NCBI GenBank assembly: GCA_947164965.1 | Contig: CAMUYR010000004.1 | Location: 1-64,000 of the forward strand | DNA from: an uncultured Prevotella sp. | Lineage (GTDB): Bacteria > Bacteroidota > Bacteroidia > Bacteroidales > Bacteroidaceae | Length of the DNA: 64,000 nucleotides | Direction of reading: 5' to 3' | In this document: positions 1 through 10,000 of the stretch, one piece after another | How the letters are laid out: every line of letters starts with the position of its first letter | Position numbering within the stretch: position 1 is the first letter of the stretch | Made by a program: the position numbers and the translations under genes | Notes under the pieces: model-generated | The model's database searches: none | Told to the model about the DNA's origin: nothing | The model's input: only the letters and a program-made list of their open reading frames with translations

Positions 1-53
1 CCAGCGACCTCGCGCCCCCCAGACGTGTGCGCTACCAACTGCGCTAAATCCCG
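1..53 (-). tRNA. tRNA-Pro (anticodon GGG), 3' part outside window
   Basis: Read on the minus strand, the DNA starts with a CGGGATT acceptor strand followed by TA, a D-arm (GCGC, AGTTGGTA, GCGC) and an anticodon arm whose loop reads CT-GGG-GG, which gives anticodon GGG for proline. C at position 1 also fits bacterial tRNA-Pro. The T-arm and 3' acceptor strand lie beyond the left edge. The anticodon stem has one A-C mismatch (second pair). A matching promoter lies just upstream. Confidence 0.88.
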
Positions 54-64
54 ATTTGCGGCTG

Positions 65-95
65 CAAAGGTACAGAGATTTTTTGATTCCTGCAA
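65..95 (-). promoter_or_regulatory. Promoter of tRNA-Pro
   Basis: On the minus strand a TACCTTTG -7 box (65-72) is preceded 20 bases upstream by TTG (93-95), the Bacteroidota housekeeping promoter layout. It sits 11 bases before the tRNA 5' end. Confidence 0.8.
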
Positions 96-143
96 ATTTT
101 CTCTGCTTTTTTTGCAGAAAAGTTTTATAAATGCGAATTTTCT

Positions 144-174
144 TTGGTATTTTATCAAATAAATAGTACTTTTG
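144..174 (+). promoter_or_regulatory. Promoter of aroA
   Basis: TTG at 144-146 and TACTTTTG at 167-174 are separated by 20 bases, matching the Bacteroidota -33/-7 pair. The expected transcript start near 179 leaves a leader of about 30 bases before the aroA ATG. Confidence 0.75.
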
Positions 175-208
175 TAAGTTATTATATATAATATAAGGTA
201 TCAACAAT

Positions 209-1465
209 ATGCAATATCAGATAAAGGCCCCTAACGCCCTGAATCAAACCATCAAGTTGCCCGCTTCGAAAAGTATCTCGAACCGAGCCCTGATTATACA
301 TGCTTTATCAGGCGGCAACATAGTTCCTGACAACCTGTCGGACTGCGACGATACGGAGGTGATTATCAATGCCCTACGGCATAATCTATACGAAATAGAC
401 ATCAAGGCAGCAGGTACGGCTATGCGCTTCATGACAGCCTATCTGGCTGTAAAGGCTGGCGAGGAACACGTCATTACAGGTACGGAGCGCATGAAGCACC
501 GCCCTATAGGCACGTTGGTGGACGCTTTGCGTCATCTGGGTGCCGACATCGAATATATCGGTGAGGAGGGCTATCCCCCACTCCGTATCAAGGGACAATC
601 GCTGGATGGCGGTCAGTTGGAAGTGGCAGGCAATATCAGTTCACAATATATTTCGGCCCTGCTACTTATTGGTCCTAATCTGCGCGATGGTCTCGAACTC
701 CATCTGACAGGCAACATCATATCCCGTCCGTATATCGACCTGACGCTTTGGACTATGCGAGAGTTTGGTGCGAGTGCCGAATGGAGCGACTACGACACCA
801 TCTATGTCAAGCCTCAGCCCTACAAGGAGCGTAACTACCTCATTGAAAACGACTGGAGTGCAGCCTCTTATTGGTATGAGGTGATGGCTCTTGGCAAGCA
901 TAAAGACGACGAGATACATTTGGAAGGTCTGATGGACGGTTCCAAGCAAGGGGACTCGTCGGTACGCTACATTTTCAGTCTGCTGGGCGTCAAGACGACG
1001 TTCGAAAGCAAACGGGAGGGCGTACCCACGATGGTGACTCTGCGCCATTCAGGCCGCTGCGTACCCCGTCTCGACTACGACTTCGTCAATTCACCCGATC
1101 TTGCACAGACCTTTGTAGTATGCTGTGCACTTCTGAATGTGCCTTTCCACTTCAGAGGACTCTCTACATTGAAAATCAAAGAGACAGACCGCATAGAAGC
1201 GATGAAAAAGGAGATGCGCAAACTGGGATATGTCATCCACGACATCAACGGCAGCGAACTGATATGGGACGGTGAGTTATGCGAGCCATCATTGGAACAA
1301 GGCATCGACACCTACGAAGACCATCGTATGGCACTATCATTCGCTCCTGCCGCATTACGTTTCGAGGGGCTGCGTATCAATCATCCGCAAGTAGTCACTA
1401 AGTCATATCCCCACTTCTGGGACGACATCAAAGCCTGTGGCTTTGAAGTGAAAAGTGAAGAGTGA
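209..1465 (+). CDS. aroA: 3-phosphoshikimate 1-carboxyvinyltransferase (EPSP synthase)
   Basis: This cytoplasmic enzyme joins phosphoenolpyruvate to shikimate-3-phosphate in the shikimate pathway to aromatic amino acids. The 418-residue protein shows the family signatures: KSISNRA near residue 21, GTAMRF near 69, RPIGTLVDALRHLGA, SSQYISALLL, KETDRIEAM and DHRMALSFAP near the C-terminus. Length is normal, slightly short of the E. coli enzyme. The ATG follows a good promoter. The last six residues (EVKSEE) and the stop codon are encoded by a 7-base tandem tract (1445-1472), so the natural C-terminus may have been altered there. The next gene is co-directional. Confidence 0.97.
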   Translation: MQYQIKAPNALNQTIKLPASKSISNRALIIHALSGGNIVPDNLSDCDDTEVIINALRHNLYEIDIKAAGTAMRFMTAYLAVKAGEEHVITGTERMKHRPIGTLVDALRHLGADIEYIGEEGYPPLRIKGQSLDGGQLEVAGNISSQYISALLLIGPNLRDGLELHLTGNIISRPYIDLTLWTMREFGASAEWSDYDTIYVKPQPYKERNYLIENDWSAASYWYEVMALGKHKDDEIHLEGLMDGSKQGDSSVRYIFSLLGVKTTFESKREGVPTMVTLRHSGRCVPRLDYDFVNSPDLAQTFVVCCALLNVPFHFRGLSTLKIKETDRIEAMKKEMRKLGYVIHDINGSELIWDGELCEPSLEQGIDTYEDHRMALSFAPAALRFEGLRINHPQVVTKSYPHFWDDIKACGFEVKSEE

Positions 1466-1472
1466 AAAGTGA
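1445..1472. repeat. 7-bp tandem tract at aroA 3' end
   Basis: Four consecutive heptamers, GAAGTGA, AAAGTGA, AGAGTGA and AAAGTGA, start inside the last codons of aroA. The third unit supplies its TGA stop. The same AAAGTGA unit, or its complement, recurs at 30572, 52881 and, in variant form, 10842. Confidence 0.85.
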
Positions 1473-1496
1473 AAAATTTGCTACCGCTGTAGAATC

Positions 1497-4400
1497 ATGC
1501 AATTTCTGTTGATAGTTGTCATATCACTGGCTGTCCTAGGCCTGATTGCCGCCATCTTCTCGATAGGTGGTACTGATGAGCCTATCAATTATCCTGAGCA
1601 CGACTGCGGAACATGTAGCAGCAAGAGTGAATGCAAATTGGCGGATTTGAAGGAAGAAGTCAGAAGGAAGAAGGAAGAGAAGTGTCACATGTCTAGCTCT
1701 AAGACAACCCTTACCACATGCTTCTTCCTGCTTGCTTCTACAGCTATACTGCTTAGTGCCTGTTCCGCTAAGAAGAACACGGCACAAAGTCGGTTCTGGC
1801 AATCGTTTACCGCCCGCTACAACACCTACTACAACGGCTCGCAGGCCTTTATCGACGGTAGTCTGGAGAAAGAGAACGGCAATAAGGACAACTATACCGA
1901 ACTGATTCCCCTCTATCCCGTCAGCAATAAGCAGAGTCGCGAACTAGGTAGCAGCAGCTTTAACCGTGCCATCGAGAAATCGGAGAAAGCCATCAAGATG
2001 CATAGCATTAAAGCACGTCCAGAATGGAACAAGAGTCGACGGAAGACCGAGAAAGACATTGAGTGGCTGTCACGACGTGAATACAACCCCTTTATCTGGC
2101 GTGCCTGGTTGCTGATGGGTAAGTCGCAATTCCAGCAAGGCAAATTTGAAGAAGCGGCAGCCACCTTCTCCTATATGACGCGACTCTATCAGACACAGCC
2201 TGCCATTCTGGGCATTGCCCGTGCCTGGCAAGCCAAAAGCTATGTAGAACTGGACTGGATATACGATGCAGAAGACATCATCGTGAAGCAACGCCGCGAC
2301 TCCATGCATTTCAGAGCGGTCAAGGATTGGGACTTCACCTATGCCGACTACTATCTGCGTGCCCAACGCTATGAAGAAGCCATTCCCTATCTGCGCAAGG
2401 TCATCAAGCACGAGAAGCGACGTAAGCAAAAGGCCCGCGAGTGGTTTCTGATGGGACAGCTGCAATCAATGCTGGGCCATCGGGAAACAGCATATAAGGC
2501 TTTCCAGCACGTCATCCGCCTCAGTCCCCCCTATGAATTGGAGTTCAATGCCCGTATAGCCCAAACGGAAGTGATGGCAGCAGGCGACAGCAAGCGCATG
2601 ATCAGCAAGCTCAAGCGCATGGCATCGAACGACAACAATCAGGAGTATCTGGATCAGGTGTACTACGCCATCGGCAATATCTATATGGCTCAGCGAGACA
2701 CGACACGAGCCATTGAAGCCTATGAGGAAGGCAATAAAAAATCAACCCGTAGTGGTATCGAGAAGGGTGTGCTGTTGCTGACATTGGGTAATATTTATTG
2801 GGAAAAAGAGAAATACAGCGATGCCCAGCGTTGCTATGGGCAGGCCATTGGTATGCTCGATAAAGACCGCAAGGACTATGAACAGCTGTCATACCGATCG
2901 AAGGTGCTCGACGAACTGGCCCCACACACCAGTGCGGTAGAGCTGCAGGACTCGCTACAACGACTGGCTCAGATGTCAGAGGAAGACCGCAATAAGGTGA
3001 TTGACAAAATCATTGAAGACCTCATTAAGAAAGAGAAGGAAGAAGAGCGGGCACGTGAAGAGGCCGAGGCCGAGGAAATCCTGTCTAAACAGCAGGCAAT
3101 AGGTAATAACCAGCCTGCCATGAATCGACACACTCAGCCAACACAACCTGCAGGAGGCAATAATGCCTTATGGTATTTCTATAACCCGCAGACCGTCAGT
3201 CAGGGTAAGCAGACATTCCAACAGCAATGGGGTAAGCGTGAGAATGCAGACAACTGGCAACGCATCAACCAAACGGTGGTGAACATGAATCCAGAAGCCT
3301 CCCCAAGCCCCTCCGAAGGAGAGGATGATGAAATGCCGGCCGACTCGTTATCCGACCAGACATCCCCTCCTTTGGAGGGGCTTGGGGAGGCCATCGACAC
3401 CTTGGCTAACGACCCTCATAACCGCGAATACTATCTGGCACAGATTCCTTTTACGGAGGAACAGATAGCCGCCAGCAACGAGCTCATCAAGGATGGCTTG
3501 TTCCATGCAGGTATCATCTTCAAGGACAAACTCGACAATCTGCCGCTGAGTGAAAAGACGCTCACCCGTCTTGTAAACGATTATGGCGACTATGCCAACA
3601 ACGACGAGGCACTCTATCATCTCTTCCTACTCTATTCACGGCAAGAGCGTACACCAGAGGCCACTCAGACACTCACCTGGATGCAACAGGATTATCCGGA
3701 AAGCAAATGGACCATTCTGCTCAGCGATCCTAACTTTGCAGAGAACCAACGATTCGGTGTCCATATAGAAGACTCGCTCTATGCGGCCACCTACGATGCC
3801 TTCCGTGCCGACCGCTACGATGAGGTGCGCGCTAATACCCAACTGTCCGAAAGCCGGTTCCCGTTGGGACAGCATCGTCCTAAGTTCCTGTTCGTCGAAG
3901 GACTCAGCCTGCTCAATACTGATAGCACGGCGGCATGTCTGGACCGTATGCAGCAGGTGGTCGAGAAGTATCCTCAGAGTGAGGTGGCTGAACTGGCTGG
4001 TATGATAGTCCGTGGTGTACAACAGGGACGACAGTTGCATGGCGGTAAATTCGATATGGGCGACGTATGGTCTCGTCGCTCAGCCATTCAGAATGCTGAC
4101 TCCACACAGACCGACTCCCTCCGTTTCGAGCGTAATGCCAACTACGTGTTCCTTCTGGCTTATCAGACAGACTCTGTCAATCAGAACCAGTTGCTCTACG
4201 AGATGGCACGCCATAACTTTTCTAACTATCTGGTACGTAACTTTGATATCCAGACAGACCAAGACCCCAACGGTTTGTGCCGTATGCTGATCAGCGGATT
4301 CCTCAGCTATGATGAGGCCCGACAGTATGCCAGGCAGCTACATGCTACAGAAGGACGGCTGGCCACATTAATTCAACACTGTCGCAGTCTGATTGTAAGT

Positions 4401-4667
4401 GAAAGCAACCTCCGTCTGTTGGGTACCACCTATAGTTACCGAGACTATGAAATCTTCTTCGAAAAGCAGATTGAGCCTGTCGAGATATCCACCCAGCCAC
4501 TGCTTGAACAGCCGGAAAGTATCACACAAGAAGAGGAGGAAGAGGCGACTGACGAGAACACAGAACAGCCCATCGACAACAATAATTCACCCGATGACCC
4601 GTTCTTCGAGGCACCTGTGCAACAGAGCAACACCTACGATGAGTTTGATGATGACTTCTGGCGATAA
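1497..4667 (+). CDS. SprE/PorW-like TPR lipoprotein of type IX secretion, with extra N-terminal membrane segment
   Basis: The main part resembles SprE/PorW, an outer-membrane-associated TPR lipoprotein needed for type IX secretion. From Met65 (position 1689) there is a lipoprotein signal with lipobox LLSAC (Cys89), the FWQSFTARYNTYYNG and FNRAIEKSEKAI-type start of that family, then several TPR-like helices to about residue 480 and a charged EKEEERAREEAEAEE coil. The C-terminus is acidic. Residues 1-64 look like a separate small protein: one membrane helix (4-22) and a Cys cluster (CGTCSSKSEC). They are joined in frame to the lipoprotein through a 7-base repeat at 1651-1685. A lipoprotein signal cannot work internally, so translation may really start at 1689, with the first 64 codons a small gene that lost its stop. 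A palindromic insert (3297-3391) adds about 32 residues. Family assignment is fairly sure; the start is not. Confidence 0.8.
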   Translation: MQFLLIVVISLAVLGLIAAIFSIGGTDEPINYPEHDCGTCSSKSECKLADLKEEVRRKKEEKCHMSSSKTTLTTCFFLLASTAILLSACSAKKNTAQSRFWQSFTARYNTYYNGSQAFIDGSLEKENGNKDNYTELIPLYPVSNKQSRELGSSSFNRAIEKSEKAIKMHSIKARPEWNKSRRKTEKDIEWLSRREYNPFIWRAWLLMGKSQFQQGKFEEAAATFSYMTRLYQTQPAILGIARAWQAKSYVELDWIYDAEDIIVKQRRDSMHFRAVKDWDFTYADYYLRAQRYEEAIPYLRKVIKHEKRRKQKAREWFLMGQLQSMLGHRETAYKAFQHVIRLSPPYELEFNARIAQTEVMAAGDSKRMISKLKRMASNDNNQEYLDQVYYAIGNIYMAQRDTTRAIEAYEEGNKKSTRSGIEKGVLLLTLGNIYWEKEKYSDAQRCYGQAIGMLDKDRKDYEQLSYRSKVLDELAPHTSAVELQDSLQRLAQMSEEDRNKVIDKIIEDLIKKEKEEERAREEAEAEEILSKQQAIGNNQPAMNRHTQPTQPAGGNNALWYFYNPQTVSQGKQTFQQQWGKRENADNWQRINQTVVNMNPEASPSPSEGEDDEMPADSLSDQTSPPLEGLGEAIDTLANDPHNREYYLAQIPFTEEQIAASNELIKDGLFHAGIIFKDKLDNLPLSEKTLTRLVNDYGDYANNDEALYHLFLLYSRQERTPEATQTLTWMQQDYPESKWTILLSDPNFAENQRFGVHIEDSLYAATYDAFRADRYDEVRANTQLSESRFPLGQHRPKFLFVEGLSLLNTDSTAACLDRMQQVVEKYPQSEVAELAGMIVRGVQQGRQLHGGKFDMGDVWSRRSAIQNADSTQTDSLRFERNANYVFLLAYQTDSVNQNQLLYEMARHNFSNYLVRNFDIQTDQDPNGLCRMLISGFLSYDEARQYARQLHATEGRLATLIQHCRSLIVSESNLRLLGTTYSYRDYEIFFEKQIEPVEISTQPLLEQPESITQEEEEEATDENTEQPIDNNNSPDDPFFEAPVQQSNTYDEFDDDFWR
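1651..1685. repeat. 7-bp tandem tract joining two ORFs
   Basis: Period-7 units AGGAAGA, AGTCAGA, AGGAAGA, AGGAAGA and a decayed fifth encode the KEEVRRKKEEK stretch between the small membrane ORF and the lipoprotein ORF. The tract lies where a stop codon and intergenic gap would be expected. Confidence 0.7.
3297..3391. repeat. REP-like palindromic element pair inside coding sequence
   Basis: GCCTCCCCAAGCCCCTCC (3297-3314) and its exact reverse complement (3374-3391) bracket 59 bases. Extended to 30 bases, the two copies differ at only two positions. Each copy also has its own small stem (CCCCTCC/GGAGGGG in the right copy). The element is in frame and encodes a Pro/Ser/Glu-rich segment in the SprE-like protein. 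Confidence 0.85.
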
Positions 4668-4698
4668 CCAAATAACGAAATAACGATAGAAAGAAAAT

Positions 4699-6246
4699 AT
4701 GACAAACGGACTATTGCTATGGGCCGACGACGAGATGGAGATGTTGAAAGCCCACATACTCTTCCTTGAAAAGAAAGGCTATGAGGTGGTGACGGTCACC
4801 AACGGCAACGACGCTATTGAAGAGTGTCGCCATCGGGCATTCGACTTGGTGCTGCTCGACGAGATGATGCCTGGACTGAGTGGACTGGAGACATTGCAGC
4901 GCATCAAGGAGCTGACGCCACAGACACCTGTCGTCATGGTAACGAAGAGTGAAGAAGAAGACATCATGAATCAGGCTATCGGTCAGCAGATTGCCGACTA
5001 TCTCATCAAGCCCGTTAATCCTAACCAGATACTTCTGACGCTGAAAAAGAACATTCACCGTAAGGAGATTGTGACGGAAGCTGTGCAGACAAGCTATCAG
5101 CAGCAGTTCCAGCAACTCTCCATGCAAATCATGGACTGTCGCACCTGGCAGGACTGGACGGACATCTATAAACGACTCGTCAGATGGGAACTGGAATTGA
5201 CTGCTACCGACTCGCAGATGACCGAGATGCTTGAGATGCAGAAGGAGGAAGCCAACCGAGGCTTCGCCAAATACGTGAAGCAGTATTATATGGACTGGAT
5301 GCAAGGCGAGGAGCATCCTATGATGTCGAACGAACTGTTCAAGACGAAAATCTTTCCGCTGTTGAATGCCGGCGAGAAAGTCTTTCTGGTTGTCCTGGAT
5401 AATTTCCGTTATGACCAGTGGAAGATGCTGGAACGCGAGCTCAGCAACCAGTTTGAGATTGACGAAGACGTCTATTGCTCTATCCTTCCCACAGCCACAC
5501 AGTATGCCCGCAACGCTATCTTCTCTGGTCTGATGCCCGTTCAGATTGCCCAGATGTTTCCTGACCTGTGGGTGGACGAGGACGAAGAAGAAGGTAAGAA
5601 CCTGAATGAGGAGCCACTCATCCAGACACAGCTGGAACGCTATCGCAGAAAGAACACCTTCTCCTATCACAAAATCAACACATCGACAGAAGCGGACAAG
5701 TTGCTGGGGCAGCTGAATATGCTGGAGAAAAACGATCTCAACGTCGTGGTCTTCAACTTTATCGACATGCTCTCTCATGCCCGTACGGAGTCAAAGATGG
5801 TACGTGAGCTGGCTAATAACGAGTCTGCCTATCGTTCCATCACGCTGTCATGGTTCCGCCATTCTGTCATAGCCGATCTTTTCAGGGAGTTGGCACAGAC
5901 GGACTATCGCGTCATTATCACGACTGATCATGGTAGCATACGCACCAATAATCCTGTGAAGATTGTTGGCGACCGCAATACGAACACAAACTTGCGCTAT
6001 AAGTTGGGTAAGAATCTGGCCTACGATTCCAAGGAGCTGTTCGTCATCAAAGACCCTAAGAAAGCACATCTGCCTGCTCCCAACCTGTCGACCAGTTATG
6101 TGTTTGCCTCTGGCGACGACTTCTTCGCCTACCCCAACAACTACAACTATTACGTTTCCTACTATCGTAACACCTTCCAGCATGGTGGCATCTCGATGGA
6201 GGAAATGATTATACCTATTATTACATTGAAAGGAAAGAAAAGATGA
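4699..6246 (+). CDS. porX: PorX-type response regulator with PglZ/alkaline-phosphatase domain
   Basis: PorX is a cytoplasmic regulator of type IX secretion that pairs with the PorY histidine kinase and the SigP sigma factor. Residues 1-120 form a receiver domain with acidic residues DDE at 10-12, phospho-acceptor Asp54 (VLLDEMMPG), Thr82 and Lys104 (YLIKPVNP). After a helical linker, residues from about 210 form an alkaline-phosphatase-superfamily (PglZ) domain with metal-ligand-type motifs [11 protein letters not shown] (Asp234), the PTATQYARN threonine region (265-267), [11 protein letters not shown] and ITTDHGS. Length 515 is typical. It follows the SprE-like gene by 31 bases and overlaps tsaE by 4, so the three are probably co-transcribed. 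This neighbourhood supports a T9SS role. Confidence 0.92.
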   Translation: MTNGLLLWADDEMEMLKAHILFLEKKGYEVVTVTNGNDAIEECRHRAFDLVLLDEMMPGLSGLETLQRIKELTPQTPVVMVTKSEEEDIMNQAIGQQIADYLIKPVNPNQILLTLKKNIHRKEIVTEAVQTSYQQQFQQLSMQIMDCRTWQDWTDIYKRLVRWELELTATDSQMTEMLEMQKEEANRGFAKYVKQYYMDWMQGEEHPMMSNELFKTKIFPLLNAGEKVFLVVLDNFRYDQWKMLERELSNQFEIDEDVYCSILPTATQYARNAIFSGLMPVQIAQMFPDLWVDEDEEEGKNLNEEPLIQTQLERYRRKNTFSYHKINTSTEADKLLGQLNMLEKNDLNVVVFNFIDMLSHARTESKMVRELANNESAYRSITLSWFRHSVIADLFRELAQTDYRVIITTDHGSIRTNNPVKIVGDRNTNTNLRYKLGKNLAYDSKELFVIKDPKKAHLPAPNLSTSYVFASGDDFFAYPNNYNYYVSYYRNTFQHGGISMEEMIIPIITLKGKKR

Positions 6247-6653
6247 ATATCAGAATAGACGACTTAGACCATATCCGCGAAGCTGCTCGCGAGTTTATAC
6301 AGCATATCGGTGACCATCGTGTATTTGCCTTCTATGGCAAGATGGGCGCAGGCAAGACCACCTTCGTCAAGGCCATCTGTGAAGAGCTGGGTGTCAGCGA
6401 TGTCATCACATCGCCCACCTTTGCCATCATCAACGAGTACAGTCTGCCTGAAGGTACTCCCCTCTATCATTTCGACTTCTACCGTATCAAGAAGTTGGAG
6501 GAGGTCTACGATATGGGCTATGAGGATTACTTCTACTCTGGTGCAATCTGCTTCATCGAATGGCCAGAGCTGATAGAAGAAATCCTGCCCGACGATGCCG
6601 TACGTGTCAGCATCACCGAGCAGGAAGATGGTAGCAGGCTTGTAGCCTTTTAG
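6243..6653 (+). CDS. tsaE: tRNA threonylcarbamoyladenosine biosynthesis ATPase TsaE
   Basis: TsaE is the small ATPase that works with TsaB and TsaD to make t6A37 on ANN-decoding tRNAs. The 136-residue protein has a Walker A loop GKMGAGKTT at residues 32-40, followed by [11 protein letters not shown] and the FDFYR segment typical of the family, and the later FIEWPE motif. The start ATGA overlaps the porX stop, so translation is likely coupled. The stop overlaps the convergent trxA stop by 4 bases. Confidence 0.95.
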   Translation: MNIRIDDLDHIREAAREFIQHIGDHRVFAFYGKMGAGKTTFVKAICEELGVSDVITSPTFAIINEYSLPEGTPLYHFDFYRIKKLEEVYDMGYEDYFYSGAICFIEWPELIEEILPDDAVRVSITEQEDGSRLVAF

Positions 6654-6964
6654 AGCAGACTCTTGAACTTCTCGTCGATGGCAGCCTTCGACTGAGCACC
6701 AACGATTTTGTCAACAACCTGTCCACCCTTGAAGAAGAGGATGGTAGGAATGTTACGGATGCCAAATTCGGCAGCCATATCCTCGTTGTCTTCTACATCG
6801 CACTTGCCTACAACAATCTTGCCGTCGTACTCGTTAGCCAGTTCACTGATAACTGGACCAACCATGCGACAAGGACCACACCATGTAGCCCAAAAATCCA
6901 CTACCATTGGTAACTCACCATTCTTCAGGTTCTCGAAATTCTCATTTGTGATTGTTACTTCCAT
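6650..6964 (-). CDS. trxA: Thioredoxin
   Basis: This is a cytoplasmic disulfide reductase of 104 residues with the active-site motif WCGPC (Cys29 and Cys32), the preceding DFWATW and the cis-proline segment RNIPTILFF. There is no signal peptide. It lies 67 bases downstream of dnaE on the same strand with no -7 box seen between, so it is probably read from the dnaE promoter. Its stop codon overlaps the end of tsaE. Confidence 0.96.
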   Translation of the reverse strand: MEVTITNENFENLKNGELPMVVDFWATWCGPCRMVGPVISELANEYDGKIVVGKCDVEDNEDMAAEFGIRNIPTILFFKGGQVVDKIVGAQSKAAIDEKFKSLL

Positions 6965-7031
6965 AATTCTAATTGGGGTTTTATAGGGTTATTAAATATA
7001 TCTGTTGATAACATAGCAAATAGCGTGCCAC

Positions 7032-10000
7032 CTAATTGATCTTATAGTCAAGGGCGGGCGTCTGCTCAATAAATTGTATCAGGTTACTCTTGACATCAAT
7101 ACTCTTCGAAGTGCTACGCAGCAGGACGTGTTTCTTGCCTGTGGAGTCATGCAGTTGTATGAACAAATCAGTCTTACCTGGATTCTCGGCAATCAGCTCG
7201 CTGAGCTCCATGACAATCTGATCGTTGAGCAAATCAGTCGTCATCGAAATAGTGATACGGTCGATGGCCTTGTCCTTCACCGTCTGCAGATATTCTATGT
7301 TCTGCACCTTCAGGCTCATGATATCACTATACTGGAAACGGGGTTGCACCTTGGCGGTAATATAAACCGAGGCACCCTCAGTAAACATACCACTCCACCG
7401 GCCCCAGTCTTCTCCGAACAAAGCCAGTTCACCACTTCCCTGGAAGTCTTCCAATGTCACAAAGCCACAAGGATTGTTGCGCTTATCAAAACGTGTACGC
7501 ACCGCTGTCACAATACCACCGATGATGACATCCTCGCGATCCTTCAGACTGTTGACATCTGCCAATTCGTCACATCGTGTGTTACACAGATTGTCAAGCA
7601 CAATCTTATATTCATCCAACGGATGGGCAGAAAGATAGATACCTACCAGCTCACGTTCCCTATTCAGTCGTTCAATATCGCTCCATCGCACTTCTGACTT
7701 CAACAGAGGAGGTGTCTGAATCTCGATATCGTCGAAACCGCCGAAGAGAGAATTCTGTGCTTCCTGTTTCTCCGTCTGATAGGTCTGTCCATAACGCATA
7801 ATCGTGTCGATGAATGTCTCACCCTTAGCATTCTGTGCAAAGAAATCTTCACGACGGATGCCAAACGAGTCGAAACCACCACTCAATGCCAATGCTTCGA
7901 AAGCCTTGCGGTTGACGGCACTGAAACTGATGCGCTGCACGAAATCAAAGATATCCTTATAGGGGCCGTTTTTCTCGCGTTCGTCAATGATAGCCTGAGC
8001 CACACCATCGCCCATACCCTTGATGGCAGCCAGGCCGAAACGGATCTCACCTTTCTTGTTGACACCAAACTTCTGGTACGACTCGTTGACATCAGGACCC
8101 AACGTGTCGATACCCATGGCCTTACATTCATCCATCAGTTTGGTGATTTCCGTAATCTGGTCACGACGGCGACTCATGATGGCTGCCATAAACTCAGCAG
8201 GATAGTTGGCTTTCAGATAAGCCGTCTGATAGGCCACCCATGAGTAGCAGGCGGCATGCGACTTATTGAAGGCGTAGGAAGCAAACTTCTCCCAGTCGGC
8301 CCATATCTTGTCGAGAATCTTCTCGTCGTGTCCATTTCTCTTGCCACCCTCTATAAACTTAGGCTTCATGGCATCTACGATATCCTTTTTCTTCTTACCC
8401 ATGGCCTTTCGTAGTGCGTCACTCTCACCACGGGTGAAGTCTGCCAACTGACGCGACAGCAACATCACCTGCTCCTGATAAACGGTAATGCCATAGGTGT
8501 CCTTCAGATATTTCTCCATACAAGGAATATCGTACTTGATTTCCTCCTTGCCATTCTTACGGGCAATAAAAGAAGGAATATAATCCATTGGTCCTGGACG
8601 ATAAAGAGCGTTCATGGCGATGAGATCCTCAAAGACGGTAGGATGCAACTCACGCAGATATTTCTGCATGCCGTTCGACTCAAACTGAAACGTACCAATC
8701 GTACGGCCCTGCTGGTAGAGTTCAAAGGTTTTGGGATCGTCGATGGGAATAGTGTCCAGGTCGACGTCAATGCCACGTGTCTGCTTAATGACGGCACACG
8801 CTTCCTTCATTTCCGACAGTGTCTTCAGTCCAAGGAAGTCCATCTTGATGAGTCCTGTTGACTCGATCACGTGACCATCATATTGTGTACAGTTCGTCTT
8901 GGTATCCTTGAAGTCGGGGTCATCAGCCGTCGATACAGGCACCCAGTCGCTGATCGGATCGCGACAGATAATGAATCCACAGGCATGAATACCAGTACCA
9001 CGAACAGTACCCTCGAGCATCTTGGCATACTTGATAGAGTTACGCAAGGCAGGATCGGTGCTGGCCTCAGCATCACGCAACTCCGGCGTGCACTTGATGG
9101 CATTGGGCAGGTTCATCTTCATGCCGTCTGGCAGACGGTCAGGAATGGCTTTACACAAGGCATTAACAATACTCAGTGGTACTTTTTCTACACGAGCCAC
9201 ATCCTTGATAGAGTTCTTGGTAGCCATCGTGGCATAGGTGATGATATGGGCACAGTTCTCATGTCCGTACTTATCTTCCACCCATTTCAGCACGCGGCCT
9301 CGACCATCATCATCGAAATCGGTATCGATATCTGGCAACGAGATACGGTCCGGATTCAGGAAACGCTCAAACAGCAAGTCGTATTTCAGGGGGTCAATCT
9401 TAGTAATACCCAAGCAATAGGCCACCACACTACCTGCAGCAGAGCCACGACCAGGGCCTACCATCACATCCAGTTGGTCGCGAGCGGAATTGATGAAGTC
9501 CTGCACAATGAGGAAATAGCCGGGGAAACCCATCGTCTTCATGATGTGCAGCTCAAAACGGACACGGTCGTCAACCTCTTGAGGCAATGGTGTACCATAA
9601 CGACGGGCTGCACCCTCATACGCCAGCTTTGCCAGATAATCAGCCTCAAACTTGATGCGATACAGCTTATCATAGCCTCCCAACTTCTTGATTTTCTTTT
9701 CACCCTCTTCTCTTGGCAATGGGTTTTCACCGTTCTCATCTGACGTAAACTCCTTGAAGAGGTCTTCCTCCGAAAACTTCTGGCGCCACTGCTCTTCTGT
9801 ACCGAAATCCTCAGGAATAGGGAAGAACGGCATGATAGGATCGTGGTCAAGACTATAAATCTCTACCTTATCTAATATCTCCAACGTATTGGAAAGGGCT
9901 TCGGGCACATCGCTGAAGATGTCGTTCATCTCCTCACGCGTCTTGAACCACTCCTGTTTAGAGTAGAGCATACGCGTTGGATCATCCAAATCCTTACCTG

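Noticed and set aside
4717..5778. 353-residue antisense ORF opposite porX
   Set aside because: It is a shadow frame of a well-conserved gene, with no recognisable protein features.
9690..9735. Repeat insertion in dnaE (GENPLPREEGE segment)
   Set aside because: It looks unusual, but there is no inverted or tandem structure in the DNA and this region is variable in the family.
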